From: Pseudomonadota bacterium
GTDB taxonomy: Bacteria; Pseudomonadota; Gammaproteobacteria; Thiotrichales; Thiotrichaceae
Direction of reading: 5' to 3'
Assembly: GCA_002747455.1 (NCBI GenBank)
Contig: PDPG01000018.1
Span: forward strand, 1-45,512
Length of the DNA: 45,512 nt
Under the pieces are notes generated by a model. The model saw nothing but the letters and a program-made list of their open reading frames with translations. It did no database searches and was not told where the DNA came from. The position numbers were made by a program, and so were the translations under genes. This document shows, piece after piece, positions 1-8,318 of this stretch. Positions within the stretch are counted from its first letter, which is position 1; every line of letters starts with the position of its first letter.

Positions 1-531
1 AATAAAGCTGGCACAGGCAGCCAGGTTACTTTAAAAGACTCCAACTGGTTTATCAGCTTTGCGTTAAATCATCAGCCACACTACATCGACCAGCCCGCTG
101 ATGTTCAAGTCTTCTGGGCTTACGGTTTACACCCTGACCGCGTAGGCAACTTTGTCGGCAAGCCAATGACAGAATGCAATGGGGAAGAGATTCTTCGGGA
201 GCTTTGTGGTCATTTAAAATTTGATTACGATGAAGTATTTGCAAATGCAATCTGTATTCCTTGTCGATTGCCTTACATAACAAGCATGTTTATGCCTCGA
301 TCACAAGGCGACAGACCTTTGCCAATCCCAAAAAACTCAAAAAACCTGGCCTTTGTCAGTCAATTTGTTGAGATTCCTGCAGATGTGGTTTTCACCGTTG
401 AGTATTCAATTCGGGTCGCACAAATGGCTGTTTATGAATTTCTTAATATAGACCGTGAAATTCCACCCATCTCTGAGTTTGATAAAGAGCTTAAAGTAAA
501 AATAGAAACACTGTTTAAGGCATTTAAATAA
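1..531 (+). CDS. ohyA: Oleate hydratase (MCRA family), C-terminal part; 5' end outside window
   Basis: The reading frame is open from the first base and encodes the last 176 residues of a myosin-cross-reactive-antigen family protein. These FAD enzymes add water to the cis-9 double bond of unsaturated fatty acids to give 10-hydroxy fatty acids. The visible part has the family's C-terminal pattern: SWF-type segment followed by an NHQPH motif, a VFWAYGLHPD stretch, KPMTECNGEEI, LPYITSMFMPR, and QFVEIPADVVFTVEYS near the end. The FAD-binding N terminus (family total roughly 550-650 residues) lies upstream of the window. An ATG at 166 is internal and not the start. A hairpin terminator follows at 557. 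Assignment rests on recalled family motifs. Confidence 0.88.
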   Translation, partial: NKAGTGSQVTLKDSNWFISFALNHQPHYIDQPADVQVFWAYGLHPDRVGNFVGKPMTECNGEEILRELCGHLKFDYDEVFANAICIPCRLPYITSMFMPRSQGDRPLPIPKNSKNLAFVSQFVEIPADVVFTVEYSIRVAQMAVYEFLNIDREIPPISEFDKELKVKIETLFKAFK

Positions 532-556
532 ACCAATGCCTTCAGGTTGATAAAGT

Positions 557-591
557 GGGCATGAATAATCAAAATAGTCATGCCCGTTTTA
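557..591 (+). terminator. Rho-independent terminator after oleate hydratase
   Basis: An 8-bp perfect stem, GGGCATGA (557-564) with TCATGCCC (578-585), is followed directly by GTTTTAT. It lies 25 bp after the stop codon of the oleate hydratase gene. Confidence 0.8.
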
Positions 592-694
592 TATGCGGGT
601 AAATTTCTCTAAACTCCTACGCTTACTGCTTGACTACGTCGTGTCTGTCAAATACTTAGCAGTTTACTCAACAGCAGCCCTTGACAACCTTACA

Positions 695-754
695 CTTTAA
701 TTTTTCTTAAAGTTTCCTTAAATCAACCTTAAAGATTATGAAATAGACTACAAT
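695..754 (+). promoter_or_regulatory. Promoter with 11-bp-phased CTTAAA direct repeats (PhoB/OmpR-type activator site)
   Basis: Three copies of CTTAAA(G/T) start at 706, 717 and 728, exactly one helical turn apart. A weaker fourth (CTTTAAT) sits in register at 695. A -10-like TACAAT lies at 749-754, about 15 bp after the last repeat, with no good -35. Direct repeats at 11-bp spacing that take the place of the -35 box are the usual layout of PhoB/OmpR-family activated promoters. The E. coli Pho box consensus (CTGTCAT) is not matched, so the regulator is an inference. The site reads into the truncated ORF at 829. Confidence 0.6.
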
Positions 755-828
755 CCACCGACATGATGAAGGCTTTTCATCACTCGATAGCCTTTTAAGT
801 TTTATTTATGTTAACCGGAGCATTAAGG

Positions 829-882
829 ATGAAGAAGATTCTATTAGCTGCTGTATTGACTGTAACCGCCTTCAATAATTAA
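829..882 (+). pseudogene. Signal-peptide stub: truncated secreted-protein gene
   Basis: An 18-codon frame (17 residues plus stop) starts with ATG at 829 after an AAGGA-type ribosome site. It reads like the first two thirds of a Sec signal peptide: MKK followed by a hydrophobic run ILLAAVLTVTAF, then NN and a stop at 880-882. It ends before any cleavage site or mature protein. The promoter upstream looks intact. Three bases after the stop begins the 3' end of an AT-rich gene on the other strand, so the rest of this gene was probably removed when that DNA arrived. The identity of the lost protein cannot be told; a phosphate-binding protein or porin would fit the promoter type but is speculation. 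Confidence 0.55.
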
Positions 883-885
883 ACC

Positions 886-2067
886 TCAAATCACTTCAGG
901 CTGCTCAAGACCATACCCTGACACAGTGCCTCGACAACCAGTCTCAATACTACTGATTTGATTTATTACTCCACTACCTGATCTATTATAAAATTCCAAA
1001 GCATCTAACCTAACATCTATAAAAGATCCCTCCCCATAGTCCAAGGGGTTATCCATATCATCAATAAGAAAGTACATTCCACCCAAAATGTATACCATCA
1101 GGACACTTGAGATAAATCCCACCATACCGGGAACAGCTAGGATAACGACTATTGTGTAGCTGATGATTACATATCTGAGAAACTTATCATATGCAGACGG
1201 CGTTTCACTTGTGGCCTGATGGAGTAAATAAACTACATCTTTATGAAACCCAGCTGTAGTACCACTACCCACTTCTAACTTTTCGAGACGCTCCTCCAAG
1301 GCATCCGTTTTTTTTCGCATATTCATAGCCATATCATCCATCATTTCTTTGGGGGATTTTAATGCCTTTTCAAGCTGCCTGCTCCACTCTAAAAAGTCAT
1401 CTCTGATATTGCTCTGGTTTTGCATATCTCTTAATGCCCCAACTATACGGCATACAGCTGCCTCAATTGTAGATATACGGCTATGTACAGCACGAAGCTT
1501 AGTCCCCAAAAGAATTGCTAAAGCAAAACCGACAACCCCAACCACAACTCCTATGTTTTGAAAGTCAGGCCACCAATACCGACTTTCAAGCACAACAACC
1601 AGACCTTTAAAAGCAATGGTCGCGGCAAAAAATGGTATGAGTTTTCCTATGAACCCACCTACTGTATTGCCCAGTTTCACAAACTTAAGCAACCTTACCA
1701 ACCTGAATACTTTGAATATGCGCAACCATAGCCCATTGATACTACCGGTGCCCAGTATACCAAATAAAGACGGTAAAACAGACAGCAAATCTATAATACC
1801 ATAAAAGCTAGTAATATATTTTATCTTATTTTCAGAAAAGAATAAACGCACAATAAACTCAACACTAAAAACAAATAGTGTTAAGTACTCAACACCATTA
1901 AAGTACTCGTTATTTTTATAGTAGAAATCAGGAAAAACTTCTTCAGCTACCAAGGAAGTTACTGTTAAATAGGTTAATATCAAAAACAACCAAACAACAA
2001 ATTTATCAAAATTACTCACAGGGTTATCTAAAGAATTGATAAGACTACGCAGTTTTACACCCATCAT
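886..2067 (-). CDS. Membrane protein: voltage-sensor domain fused to a bestrophin-like C-terminal half
   Basis: The 393-residue protein starts with a four-helix voltage-sensor-like domain: S1 about 22-42, S2 about 58-77 (SVEFIVR), S3 about 84-103 with Asp93, and S4 about 113-132 with basic residues at every third position (R116, K119, R122, R125, K128, K131). No S5-pore-S6 selectivity filter follows. Instead there are hydrophobic segments at about 142-161 and 171-188, a long charged coiled-coil-like stretch (about 195-265), a further hydrophobic hairpin (about 296-335), and IDDMDNPLDYGEGSF, which resembles the end of bestrophin-like/DUF4239 membrane domains. An anion channel or sensor role is inference. 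The gene is AT-rich compared with its neighbours and abuts a truncated gene, suggesting acquisition by transfer. A GGCG-type ribosome site precedes the ATG. Confidence 0.6.
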   Translation of the reverse strand: MMGVKLRSLINSLDNPVSNFDKFVVWLFLILTYLTVTSLVAEEVFPDFYYKNNEYFNGVEYLTLFVFSVEFIVRLFFSENKIKYITSFYGIIDLLSVLPSLFGILGTGSINGLWLRIFKVFRLVRLLKFVKLGNTVGGFIGKLIPFFAATIAFKGLVVVLESRYWWPDFQNIGVVVGVVGFALAILLGTKLRAVHSRISTIEAAVCRIVGALRDMQNQSNIRDDFLEWSRQLEKALKSPKEMMDDMAMNMRKKTDALEERLEKLEVGSGTTAGFHKDVVYLLHQATSETPSAYDKFLRYVIISYTIVVILAVPGMVGFISSVLMVYILGGMYFLIDDMDNPLDYGEGSFIDVRLDALEFYNRSGSGVINQISSIETGCRGTVSGYGLEQPEVI

Positions 2068-2383
2068 ATATCGCCTTTTTTAATTATTATTTGACAAGAA
2101 CCACTAATAAAACTCGACTAACTACTTTAAAAACCGAATCTCTTATAAGAATATAATACAAATCAATTATCAATCCATCTCGCTCTATTACATCCTCAGT
2201 TAGCTACTCCACTAACAAAAATAATAGCCAAAGACATATTCAAAATTAAAAATACTATTATTTTATTTATAAAATAAGTTTCTCATAATACCATCCTTAG
2301 GCTTTCCCTCATATTAATAACGACTCTGTTTTGCCTAAAATTTCTATCACGGAGAAGTTTTTACCTAGAGTGTATCTGTCAAA
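2068..2383. other. AT-rich intergenic region between the channel-like gene and folK
   Basis: These 316 bases hold the upstream region of the minus-strand channel-like gene and the downstream region of folK. Base composition is strikingly AT-rich (runs of A/T around 2150-2340) and unlike the folate genes next door. I found no ORF, no convincing hairpin and no clear promoter hexamers. Confidence 0.6.
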
Positions 2384-2932
2384 CTACCGGTAACCACTGC
2401 CGTAGTAATTTAACCCCGCCCCCCCCAAACAACCCAGCTCAACCCGCCGAATCCCCATCTTATCCAGCTCGGACTCCGCCGCGATTTCACCAATTGTTTT
2501 ACCCAACTCAGGATGCACTACCGCTGCGGCAATTTCTGCCAGTGGAAATAACACAAATGGATAATTCAGAATTTCAGCCCTCGGCACGTCCCGCTCTGGC
2601 TTTAACACCGCATCGCCAAACAGCAAAATGTCCACATCCAATGTCCGTGAGGCAAATTTAAGCCCATCCCTGACACGGTTCTGTTTTTCTTCCAACGCCT
2701 TGAGATAGGCAAGTAAGTCCTCAAATGCTAGGTCAGTGCTAAACCCTGCCGACATATTGATAAAATCATCACCGTCAAAGCCTTCTGCTTTGGACTCATA
2801 GGCTTTGGAAAAACGGATATCGGGAAAGTCGCTACGCAACTGTTTGACACACGCACAAATGTTCACTTCCCTGTCGATATTACTGCCAATATCCACAAAA
2901 ACTTGTGTGTTCTTATTCTGCAAAGCGTTCAA
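2384..2932 (-). CDS. folK: 2-amino-4-hydroxy-6-hydroxymethyldihydropteridine pyrophosphokinase (HPPK)
   Basis: FolK transfers pyrophosphate from ATP to hydroxymethyl-dihydropterin, the step before dihydropteroate synthase in folate synthesis. The 182-residue protein has the HPPK pattern: FVDIGSNI at the N terminus, NMSAGFST in the middle (family: N..a...T), and the hallmark SRTLDVDILLFGD at about 109-121, whose two Asp residues bind Mg-ATP. It overlaps the 3' end of folB by 20 bp on the same strand, so the two folate genes are very likely translated together. The C-terminal tail (GGAGLNYYGSGYR) is Gly/Tyr-rich and not part of the core fold. Confidence 0.93.
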   Translation of the reverse strand: MNALQNKNTQVFVDIGSNIDREVNICACVKQLRSDFPDIRFSKAYESKAEGFDGDDFINMSAGFSTDLAFEDLLAYLKALEEKQNRVRDGLKFASRTLDVDILLFGDAVLKPERDVPRAEILNYPFVLFPLAEIAAAVVHPELGKTIGEIAAESELDKMGIRRVELGCLGGAGLNYYGSGYR

Positions 2933-3266
2933 TAATGACCCCCACCTCCTGAGTGCCGCTCACAGCCACGGGCTTCCCCAGACTGACCTTTACCCATGGC
3001 AATTTCATTTCTGAAATCAACAGTTCCGCAATACGTTCTGCCAATGTTTCCACCAACTGAAACTCGCTCGCTTCGACGTAGGAGGTGACTAATTTCGCGC
3101 TTTCTTTGTAGTTTAATGTGTACTGAATATCATCCGATGCAGCAGCGGGTCGATTGTCCCAGCCCATTTCTAGGTCAATGCGGATTTGCTGGCGAATTTC
3201 TCGTTCCCAGTCGTAAATTCCGATACAGGCATCCACTCTTAAGTCGCGAATATAAACCTTATCCAT
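2913..3266 (-). CDS. folB: Dihydroneopterin aldolase
   Basis: FolB cleaves dihydroneopterin to hydroxymethyl-dihydropterin and glycolaldehyde, giving the substrate of the adjacent FolK. The protein of about 117 residues shows the family features: IRDLRVDACIGIYDWERE near the N terminus, a DDIQYTLNYKE segment, the ETLAERIAELL helix with the conserved Glu, and VKVSLGKP with the conserved Lys near the C terminus. I take the ATG at 3266 because AAGGA lies seven bases upstream; a GTG one codon earlier is the alternative. It lies 10 bp after parC and overlaps folK, forming a parC-folB-folK unit. Confidence 0.93.
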   Translation of the reverse strand: MDKVYIRDLRVDACIGIYDWEREIRQQIRIDLEMGWDNRPAAASDDIQYTLNYKESAKLVTSYVEASEFQLVETLAERIAELLISEMKLPWVKVSLGKPVAVSGTQEVGVIIERFAE

Positions 3267-3276
3267 CACTTATTCC

Positions 3277-5499
3277 TTACGCCTGCACTTCAAGATGACT
3301 GACATTTTGATAGCCTTTTGGCAACAGCTTGCCGCGTCGGCCACGCTCACCTAGATACTCTTTTAGAGCCTCACCTTGTAGCACTTTGTACTTCTTACCC
3401 ACATGAACAACCAGCTTCGCTGACTCTGCCAATGGCACGACAGCAACGACTGACTCCTCAGCCGATTTTAGCTTGGCCGATGGAATATTGATGATTTTAT
3501 TACCCTTACCGCGCGCCAGTTGCGGCACATCGGCTGCTTTCACGATTAGCAGATACCCCGCTGATGTCACAGCGGCGATATAATCATTCTCTGGCGACTC
3601 AACGGTACACGGCGCCAGTAACGAAGCGCCTTTTGATAACGTCACTGCTGCCTTACCCGTTTTTGTTCGGCTTTGCAGGTCGCTGAATTGACAGATAAAT
3701 CCATAACCCCAAGAGCTAACCATCAAATAATGCTGATTTTCCAGCCCCATTAGGGCATGTTCAAAGCGAGCACTGGCAGGTGCGGTAAAATAGCCACTCA
3801 AGGGGTCGCCCTGCCCCCGCGCCGAAGGCAACGCATGTGCGGCTAAGCTATAACTCCGACCAGTGCTGTCCAACAGCACAACTTGTTGGTTCGAACGCCC
3901 ACGCGCTGCAGAGCAGAAACTATCACCTGTTTTATAGCTCAACCCTACAGCATCAATGTCATGACCCTTGGCCGCTCGAATCCAGCCCATTTTGGACAAT
4001 ACCACCGTAACAGGCTCACTTGGCAACAATGTCGTTTGGTCAATTTGCTGAGCGGCGGTGCGTTGCATTAATGGCGAACGGCGATCATCCCCGTAGGTTT
4101 CAGCGTCCTGACGTAGTTCATCACGCATCAGGTTCGACAATAGTTCAGGCGAGTTCAACAAGCTTTCCAGATAATCACGCTCGTCTTCCAGCTCATCTTG
4201 CTCGGCACGTAGCGTGAACTCCTCCAGCTTCGCCAGGTTACGCAGGCGCAAATTCAAAATAGCTTCTGCCTGAGTGTCACTGATGCCAAACCGCGCCATC
4301 ATCACCGGCTTAGGTTCATCCTCGTTACGAATAATCTCAATCACTTCGTCGATATTCAGGTAGGCCGTTAATAAGCCCTCCAAAATATGCAAACGATCCA
4401 TAACTTTTTCCAGTCGCCATTCCAAGCGCCGTGTCACCGTTTGACGACGGAATGCCAGCCACTCCAATAGGGTTTCGCGCAGATTACGCACCCGTGGGCG
4501 GCCATCAATACCGATCATATTCATATTAACGCGGTAGCTGCGCTCAAGGTCGGTACTGGCAAATAGATGCAGCATCAACTGGGATACGTCCACCCGATTT
4601 GAGCGTGGCGTGATCACCAGTCGCGTTGGATTTTCATGGTCGGATTCGTCCCGCAAGTCAGACACCATCGGCAACTTTTTCTCACGCATCTGCTGCGCAA
4701 TTTGCTCCAATACTTTGTTGCCAGAGGTTTGATACGGTAGATCTGTGACAACAATATCCGTACCTTCCTTATTCCAGCAAGCACGCATTCGCACACTGCC
4801 GCCGCCTTTCTCATACATGCTCAGCAGGTCTTCCGGTGACGAAATAATTTCGGCAGAGGTGGGATAATCCGGGCCTTTGATATGCTCGCAAATAGCTTGC
4901 GTGTCAGCGTCAGGATTATCCAATAAGAGCAGGCAGGCATTGACCACTTCGCGCAAATTGTGTGGCGGAATATCTGTCGCCATACCGACCGCAATGCCTG
5001 AACCACCGTTTAGCAAAATGTTGGGTAGACGCGCGGGCAATAATGCCGGTTCACTCAAGGTGCCATCGAAATTAGGGTTCCAGTCAACTGTACCCTGCCC
5101 CAATTCTTGTAGCAGCACCTTGGCATACGGCGCGAGTCGCGATTCAGTATAACGCATGGCCGCAAAGGACTTGGGGTCATCCGGCGAGCCCCAGTTACCT
5201 TGCCCATCAATCAGCGGGTAGCGATATGAAAATGGCTGTGCCATCAACACCATCGCCTCATAACAGGCACTGTCACCATGTGGATGAAATTTACCCAAGA
5301 CATCGCCCACTGTACGGGCAGACTTTTTGTGCTTGGATGCAGCCGACAACCCCAGCTCAGACATGGCATACACAATGCGCCGCTGAACGGGTTTCAGGCC
5401 ATCACCAATATTGGGCAATGCCCGATCCAAAATCACGTACATAGAGTAGTCCAAGTACGCTTTCTCTGTGTAATCCTGTAAAGCTAATGTTTCAATCAT
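3277..5499 (-). CDS. parC: DNA topoisomerase IV subunit A
   Basis: ParC is the DNA-cleaving subunit of topoisomerase IV, which decatenates daughter chromosomes together with ParE. The 740-residue protein has the type IIA topoisomerase core: [24 protein letters not shown] near the N terminus, the [12 protein letters not shown] region, and the catalytic tyrosine in AAMRYTESR (Tyr117 with the start used here). The quinolone-determining positions are Ser77 and Glu81, the unmutated type. The C-terminal half has the beta-propeller segments usual for ParC and the length matches the family (about 750). A TTG five codons upstream could also serve as start; the ATG gives the usual MIETLAL-type N terminus. 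No parE is visible in the window. Confidence 0.96.
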   Translation of the reverse strand: MIETLALQDYTEKAYLDYSMYVILDRALPNIGDGLKPVQRRIVYAMSELGLSAASKHKKSARTVGDVLGKFHPHGDSACYEAMVLMAQPFSYRYPLIDGQGNWGSPDDPKSFAAMRYTESRLAPYAKVLLQELGQGTVDWNPNFDGTLSEPALLPARLPNILLNGGSGIAVGMATDIPPHNLREVVNACLLLLDNPDADTQAICEHIKGPDYPTSAEIISSPEDLLSMYEKGGGSVRMRACWNKEGTDIVVTDLPYQTSGNKVLEQIAQQMREKKLPMVSDLRDESDHENPTRLVITPRSNRVDVSQLMLHLFASTDLERSYRVNMNMIGIDGRPRVRNLRETLLEWLAFRRQTVTRRLEWRLEKVMDRLHILEGLLTAYLNIDEVIEIIRNEDEPKPVMMARFGISDTQAEAILNLRLRNLAKLEEFTLRAEQDELEDERDYLESLLNSPELLSNLMRDELRQDAETYGDDRRSPLMQRTAAQQIDQTTLLPSEPVTVVLSKMGWIRAAKGHDIDAVGLSYKTGDSFCSAARGRSNQQVVLLDSTGRSYSLAAHALPSARGQGDPLSGYFTAPASARFEHALMGLENQHYLMVSSWGYGFICQFSDLQSRTKTGKAAVTLSKGASLLAPCTVESPENDYIAAVTSAGYLLIVKAADVPQLARGKGNKIINIPSAKLKSAEESVVAVVPLAESAKLVVHVGKKYKVLQGEALKEYLGERGRRGKLLPKGYQNVSHLEVQA

Positions 5500-5527
5500 A
5501 ATGTTTTTTCGCAATGCCTGATTATTA

Positions 5528-6268
5528 TCATTCTACCCAGCTCACCGCAGCAAATTGCCGCAAGTGAGTCAGTGTTGACGCAACCATCTGCCGACGTAGC
5601 TGAGAGTTCAGCGCATTGTAGTCTGCTTCGGACAAGTCACCACTGGTTCGCAAAAATTTCAGGTAAATCAAATAGGTATTAAGTGCATCCACCTCACAAG
5701 CCTGACGAATGATCGTCAAGTTATTCGCCTGATACTGCGCCAGAACATCTATTGACTGCAAGCCCATTTCACCAGACAAGCCCAGTATCTTCGCCATATC
5801 CGATAGGGATGGCATCGCTGTATCACTATAGCCCGATAACTCATACATCAAGTCCAATGACTGAATACTGTCTTCTTGCAGAGAATCTCTTTTCCAGAAT
5901 GCCGGACAGGCAATGCCATACTTCAGCAAGCGATAACCAATGATTGGCAGATCAAATTCATCACCATTCCAGCTCACCAGATCAGGAACCAGCTCCAACA
6001 GCTCCGCAAGCTGCACCAATAACTCTGCCTCGGTGGACTGTTCATCCCCCAGAATTTGTACACCAACGGAATCATCTTCAATACTTACCGCAGAAATAGC
6101 GACAATCTGGTACTGATTTAGCGGTAAGCGCTCTGTTCCATTTTTCTGATGTTGTAAATGCATCATGGCCTTGCTCACGCCATCATCGGACAGGTCGCCC
6201 AGCTGATAAATGGCGCGCCCTGCCTCGGCACACGGCACCGCAGCGATTTTTAAAATTAATAAATTCAT
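5528..6268 (-). CDS. PolB-type 3'-5' exonuclease family protein lacking the Exo I acidic residues
   Basis: The 246-residue protein matches the predicted 3'-5' exonuclease family related to the PolB proofreading domain (DnaQ-like RNase H fold). It has the family segments [29 protein letters not shown], Exo II in [17 protein letters not shown], a second block [10 protein letters not shown], and an Exo III-like [15 protein letters not shown]. In the family the protein starts with a hydrophobic strand ending in F-D-I-E-T-V-P, whose Asp and Glu hold the catalytic metals. Here the same place reads L-K-I-A-A-V-P (residues 6-12), so both acids are gone; I checked this codon by codon on the minus strand. 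The start overlaps the cysM stop by 4 bp (ATGA), so it is cotranslated with cysM. It may be inactive or have a non-nuclease role. Confidence 0.82.
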   Translation of the reverse strand: MNLLILKIAAVPCAEAGRAIYQLGDLSDDGVSKAMMHLQHQKNGTERLPLNQYQIVAISAVSIEDDSVGVQILGDEQSTEAELLVQLAELLELVPDLVSWNGDEFDLPIIGYRLLKYGIACPAFWKRDSLQEDSIQSLDLMYELSGYSDTAMPSLSDMAKILGLSGEMGLQSIDVLAQYQANNLTIIRQACEVDALNTYLIYLKFLRTSGDLSEADYNALNSQLRRQMVASTLTHLRQFAAVSWVE

Positions 6269-7158
6269 GCAGGAAATACACCCGTTGAAATATATCGGTC
6301 ACCCCGATCACAAATAATACTGACAATCGTGGCATTCTCTAGCTGTGCGGAGAGTTCCAGCGCAGCAGCCACGGCTCCACCAGAGGATACACCGCAGAAA
6401 ATCCCTTCCTCTGCGGCCAAACGACGCATCATTGTCTCAGCCACTGGCTGCGTGACATCAATAATATGATCCACCCGTGTACCCTCAAAAATATCTGGCA
6501 AATAAGCCTCTGGCCAACGTCGGATACCAGGAATGGCATCATTCTCACCCGCTGGTTGCACACCAATAATCTGGACGTCAGGATTTTGCTCTTTGAGATA
6601 ACGTGAAGTGCCCATAATCGTTCCAGTGGTTCCCATAGCACTGACAAAGTGGGTCACTTCTCCGTTGGTGTCACACCAGATTTCCGGCCCCGTTGAGGCA
6701 TAATGCGCCCCCGGATTATCTTGGTTGGCGAACTGATTAAGCACAATACCTTTGCCATCCGCCTGCATTTGTAATGCCAGATCACGCGCCCCCTCAATAC
6801 CCACTTCGGCAGAGACCAAGATAATTTCGGCACCATACGCCTTCATGGAAGCACGACGCTCCTCACTCATATTCTCCGACATAATCAGCTTCATTTTATA
6901 GCCACGAATAGACGCCACCATCGCCAGTGCAATGCCAGTATTACCACTGGTGGCTTCAATCAGGCTGTCACCGGGTTTGATTAAACCACGAGCTTCTGCC
7001 TGCCGAATCATATTCAGCGCGGCTCGGTCTTTCACCGAACCACCGGGATTATTGCCTTCCAGCTTAACCAATAGCGTATTGCTGGTCTGCCCCGGCAACC
7101 GCTGCAGGCGCACCAGTGGCGTATTGCCCACTCGTGTTTCAATGGTTTGATATGCCAT
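6265..7158 (-). CDS. cysM: Cysteine synthase B (O-acetylserine sulfhydrylase B)
   Basis: CysM makes cysteine from O-acetylserine and sulfide (or S-sulfocysteine from thiosulfate) using PLP. The 297-residue protein has the PLP lysine in GGSVKDR (Lys43), the substrate loop TSGNTG (69-74), and the C-terminal phosphate/PLP region SSGGAVAAALEL followed by IICDRGDRYISTGVF, typical of the B isozyme, which has about 300 residues. It sits three bases downstream of acpS and overlaps the following exonuclease-like gene by ATGA. Confidence 0.93.
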   Translation of the reverse strand: MAYQTIETRVGNTPLVRLQRLPGQTSNTLLVKLEGNNPGGSVKDRAALNMIRQAEARGLIKPGDSLIEATSGNTGIALAMVASIRGYKMKLIMSENMSEERRASMKAYGAEIILVSAEVGIEGARDLALQMQADGKGIVLNQFANQDNPGAHYASTGPEIWCDTNGEVTHFVSAMGTTGTIMGTSRYLKEQNPDVQIIGVQPAGENDAIPGIRRWPEAYLPDIFEGTRVDHIIDVTQPVAETMMRRLAAEEGIFCGVSSGGAVAAALELSAQLENATIVSIICDRGDRYISTGVFPA

Positions 7159-7161
7159 TTC

Positions 7162-7539
7162 CTAGCCCTCCAGCACGACATTAGCGATGGCATAATCCTG
7201 CTCATCCGACAATGATATGAATAATTGTGTTACTCCGAGCTGCTTTGACGTTTCCAGTGTTGTCCCATGCAGCCGTAAATGTGGCTTTCCCAAAGCATCC
7301 AGACAGGTTTCAATTTCATCAAAGTTGACACCTTTGGCAATCCCCGTACCCAACGCTTTCGACAGCGCCTCCTTCGCGGCATAACGCTTGGCAAAATAGG
7401 CGAGCGGCTGGGAATGTGACTGATATATTGTCTGCTCGTTGGGGTGTAATACGCGCTCGATAAAGCGCCGAGGATGCCGTTCCAGTGCTTTTTTAATCCG
7501 TGATACCTTAACAATATCCACTCCAATCCCAACAATCAT
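7162..7539 (-). CDS. acpS: Holo-[acyl-carrier-protein] synthase
   Basis: AcpS moves the 4'-phosphopantetheine arm from CoA to a serine of acyl carrier protein, switching on fatty-acid synthesis. The 125-residue protein has the two Mg-binding signatures: GVDIV at the N terminus (Asp8) and FAKRYAAKEALSKALGTG with Glu57. Length is as usual. It lies downstream of recO in the same direction, but the pdxJ gene that often sits between recO and acpS in gammaproteobacteria is absent; only about 86 non-coding bases separate them. Confidence 0.95.
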   Translation of the reverse strand: MIVGIGVDIVKVSRIKKALERHPRRFIERVLHPNEQTIYQSHSQPLAYFAKRYAAKEALSKALGTGIAKGVNFDEIETCLDALGKPHLRLHGTTLETSKQLGVTQLFISLSDEQDYAIANVVLEG

Positions 7540-7625
7540 TCTGCCATGCCTGTTTATGCAAAGCAGTGATTATCACCTGTTTTGAAGTGGAATGCCAAAG
7601 CCCTCAATCTGACCCCGCTATCCTG

Positions 7626-8318
7626 CTAAAATGGCAGCAGTTTGCGGCTATTGAAAGGTTTACTCAACAGTTGCAACCAAAATTGATCCAGAAACCGACG
7701 AAGCTGCTGATACTGTACAATGCTCATGGTTGTCGGCTCCCGTAGCGCCACTAATAAATCCCCACGAACCTGTACGCCCGCAGGCTGTATTTGCTGATGA
7801 TCATAAGGAATAATACCCGCCCCAATCACATACAAATAACGCTCACCCACACCAATGGCTTCACCATTCCCGTCGTTTTTCCACAAACTCAGCGAATAGC
7901 CCAGGCTTTGCATTAAGCCCAGCTCAAACCGCATTAACACCAGCATGGGCTCCTGTGAATCCACTAATAACTGCAAGGCAGCATGATAGTCACGGTATAA
8001 CGATATTATTGAATGCTGGGGAGGTAATAAGCGCAAGATCAGCTCATTTAGATACATGCCATGCACAAGTTGGGCAGCAGAAATGCGATGCCTGAGTTGT
8101 TCATCCGTCTGATCAAGACGTGGCAGTGCGCCTCGTCCCGACCATTGTAACTGCAAGGTACGAAACGGCTGTAGGTGACCTTTCTGAACCTTACCTCGTT
8201 GCCTGGCCGGTCGAGCCATGCACGTAATACGTCCGGCATCCTGTGTGAATAAATCCACAATGACGTTCGCATCCGAATACGGCCGTGTACGCAGCACATA
8301 GCCCAGCGAATGTTGCAT
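7626..8318 (-). CDS. recO: DNA repair protein RecO
   Basis: RecO works with RecF and RecR to load RecA on SSB-coated DNA and to anneal strands. The 230-residue protein has the N-terminal OB-fold pattern (GYVLRTRPYSDANVIVDLFTQDAGRI, then ARPARQRGK and LQPFRTLQLQWSGRGALP), followed by the helical domain with YLNELILRLLPPQ. The family's zinc site is absent, as in most gammaproteobacterial RecO. Its ATG overlaps the era stop by one base (TAATG), so it is translationally coupled. Confidence 0.92.
   Translation of the reverse strand: MQHSLGYVLRTRPYSDANVIVDLFTQDAGRITCMARPARQRGKVQKGHLQPFRTLQLQWSGRGALPRLDQTDEQLRHRISAAQLVHGMYLNELILRLLPPQHSIISLYRDYHAALQLLVDSQEPMLVLMRFELGLMQSLGYSLSLWKNDGNGEAIGVGERYLYVIGAGIIPYDHQQIQPAGVQVRGDLLVALREPTTMSIVQYQQLRRFLDQFWLQLLSKPFNSRKLLPF

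Noticed and set aside
829..882. Calling the stub pstS because of the PhoB-like promoter
   Set aside because: Seventeen residues of signal peptide cannot identify the protein and the repeats do not match the known Pho box.
640..2386. CTGTCAAA near 645 and 2375 as target-site duplications of an inserted element
   Set aside because: The similarity is about a dozen imperfect bases and does not sit at the visible junction at 882-886.
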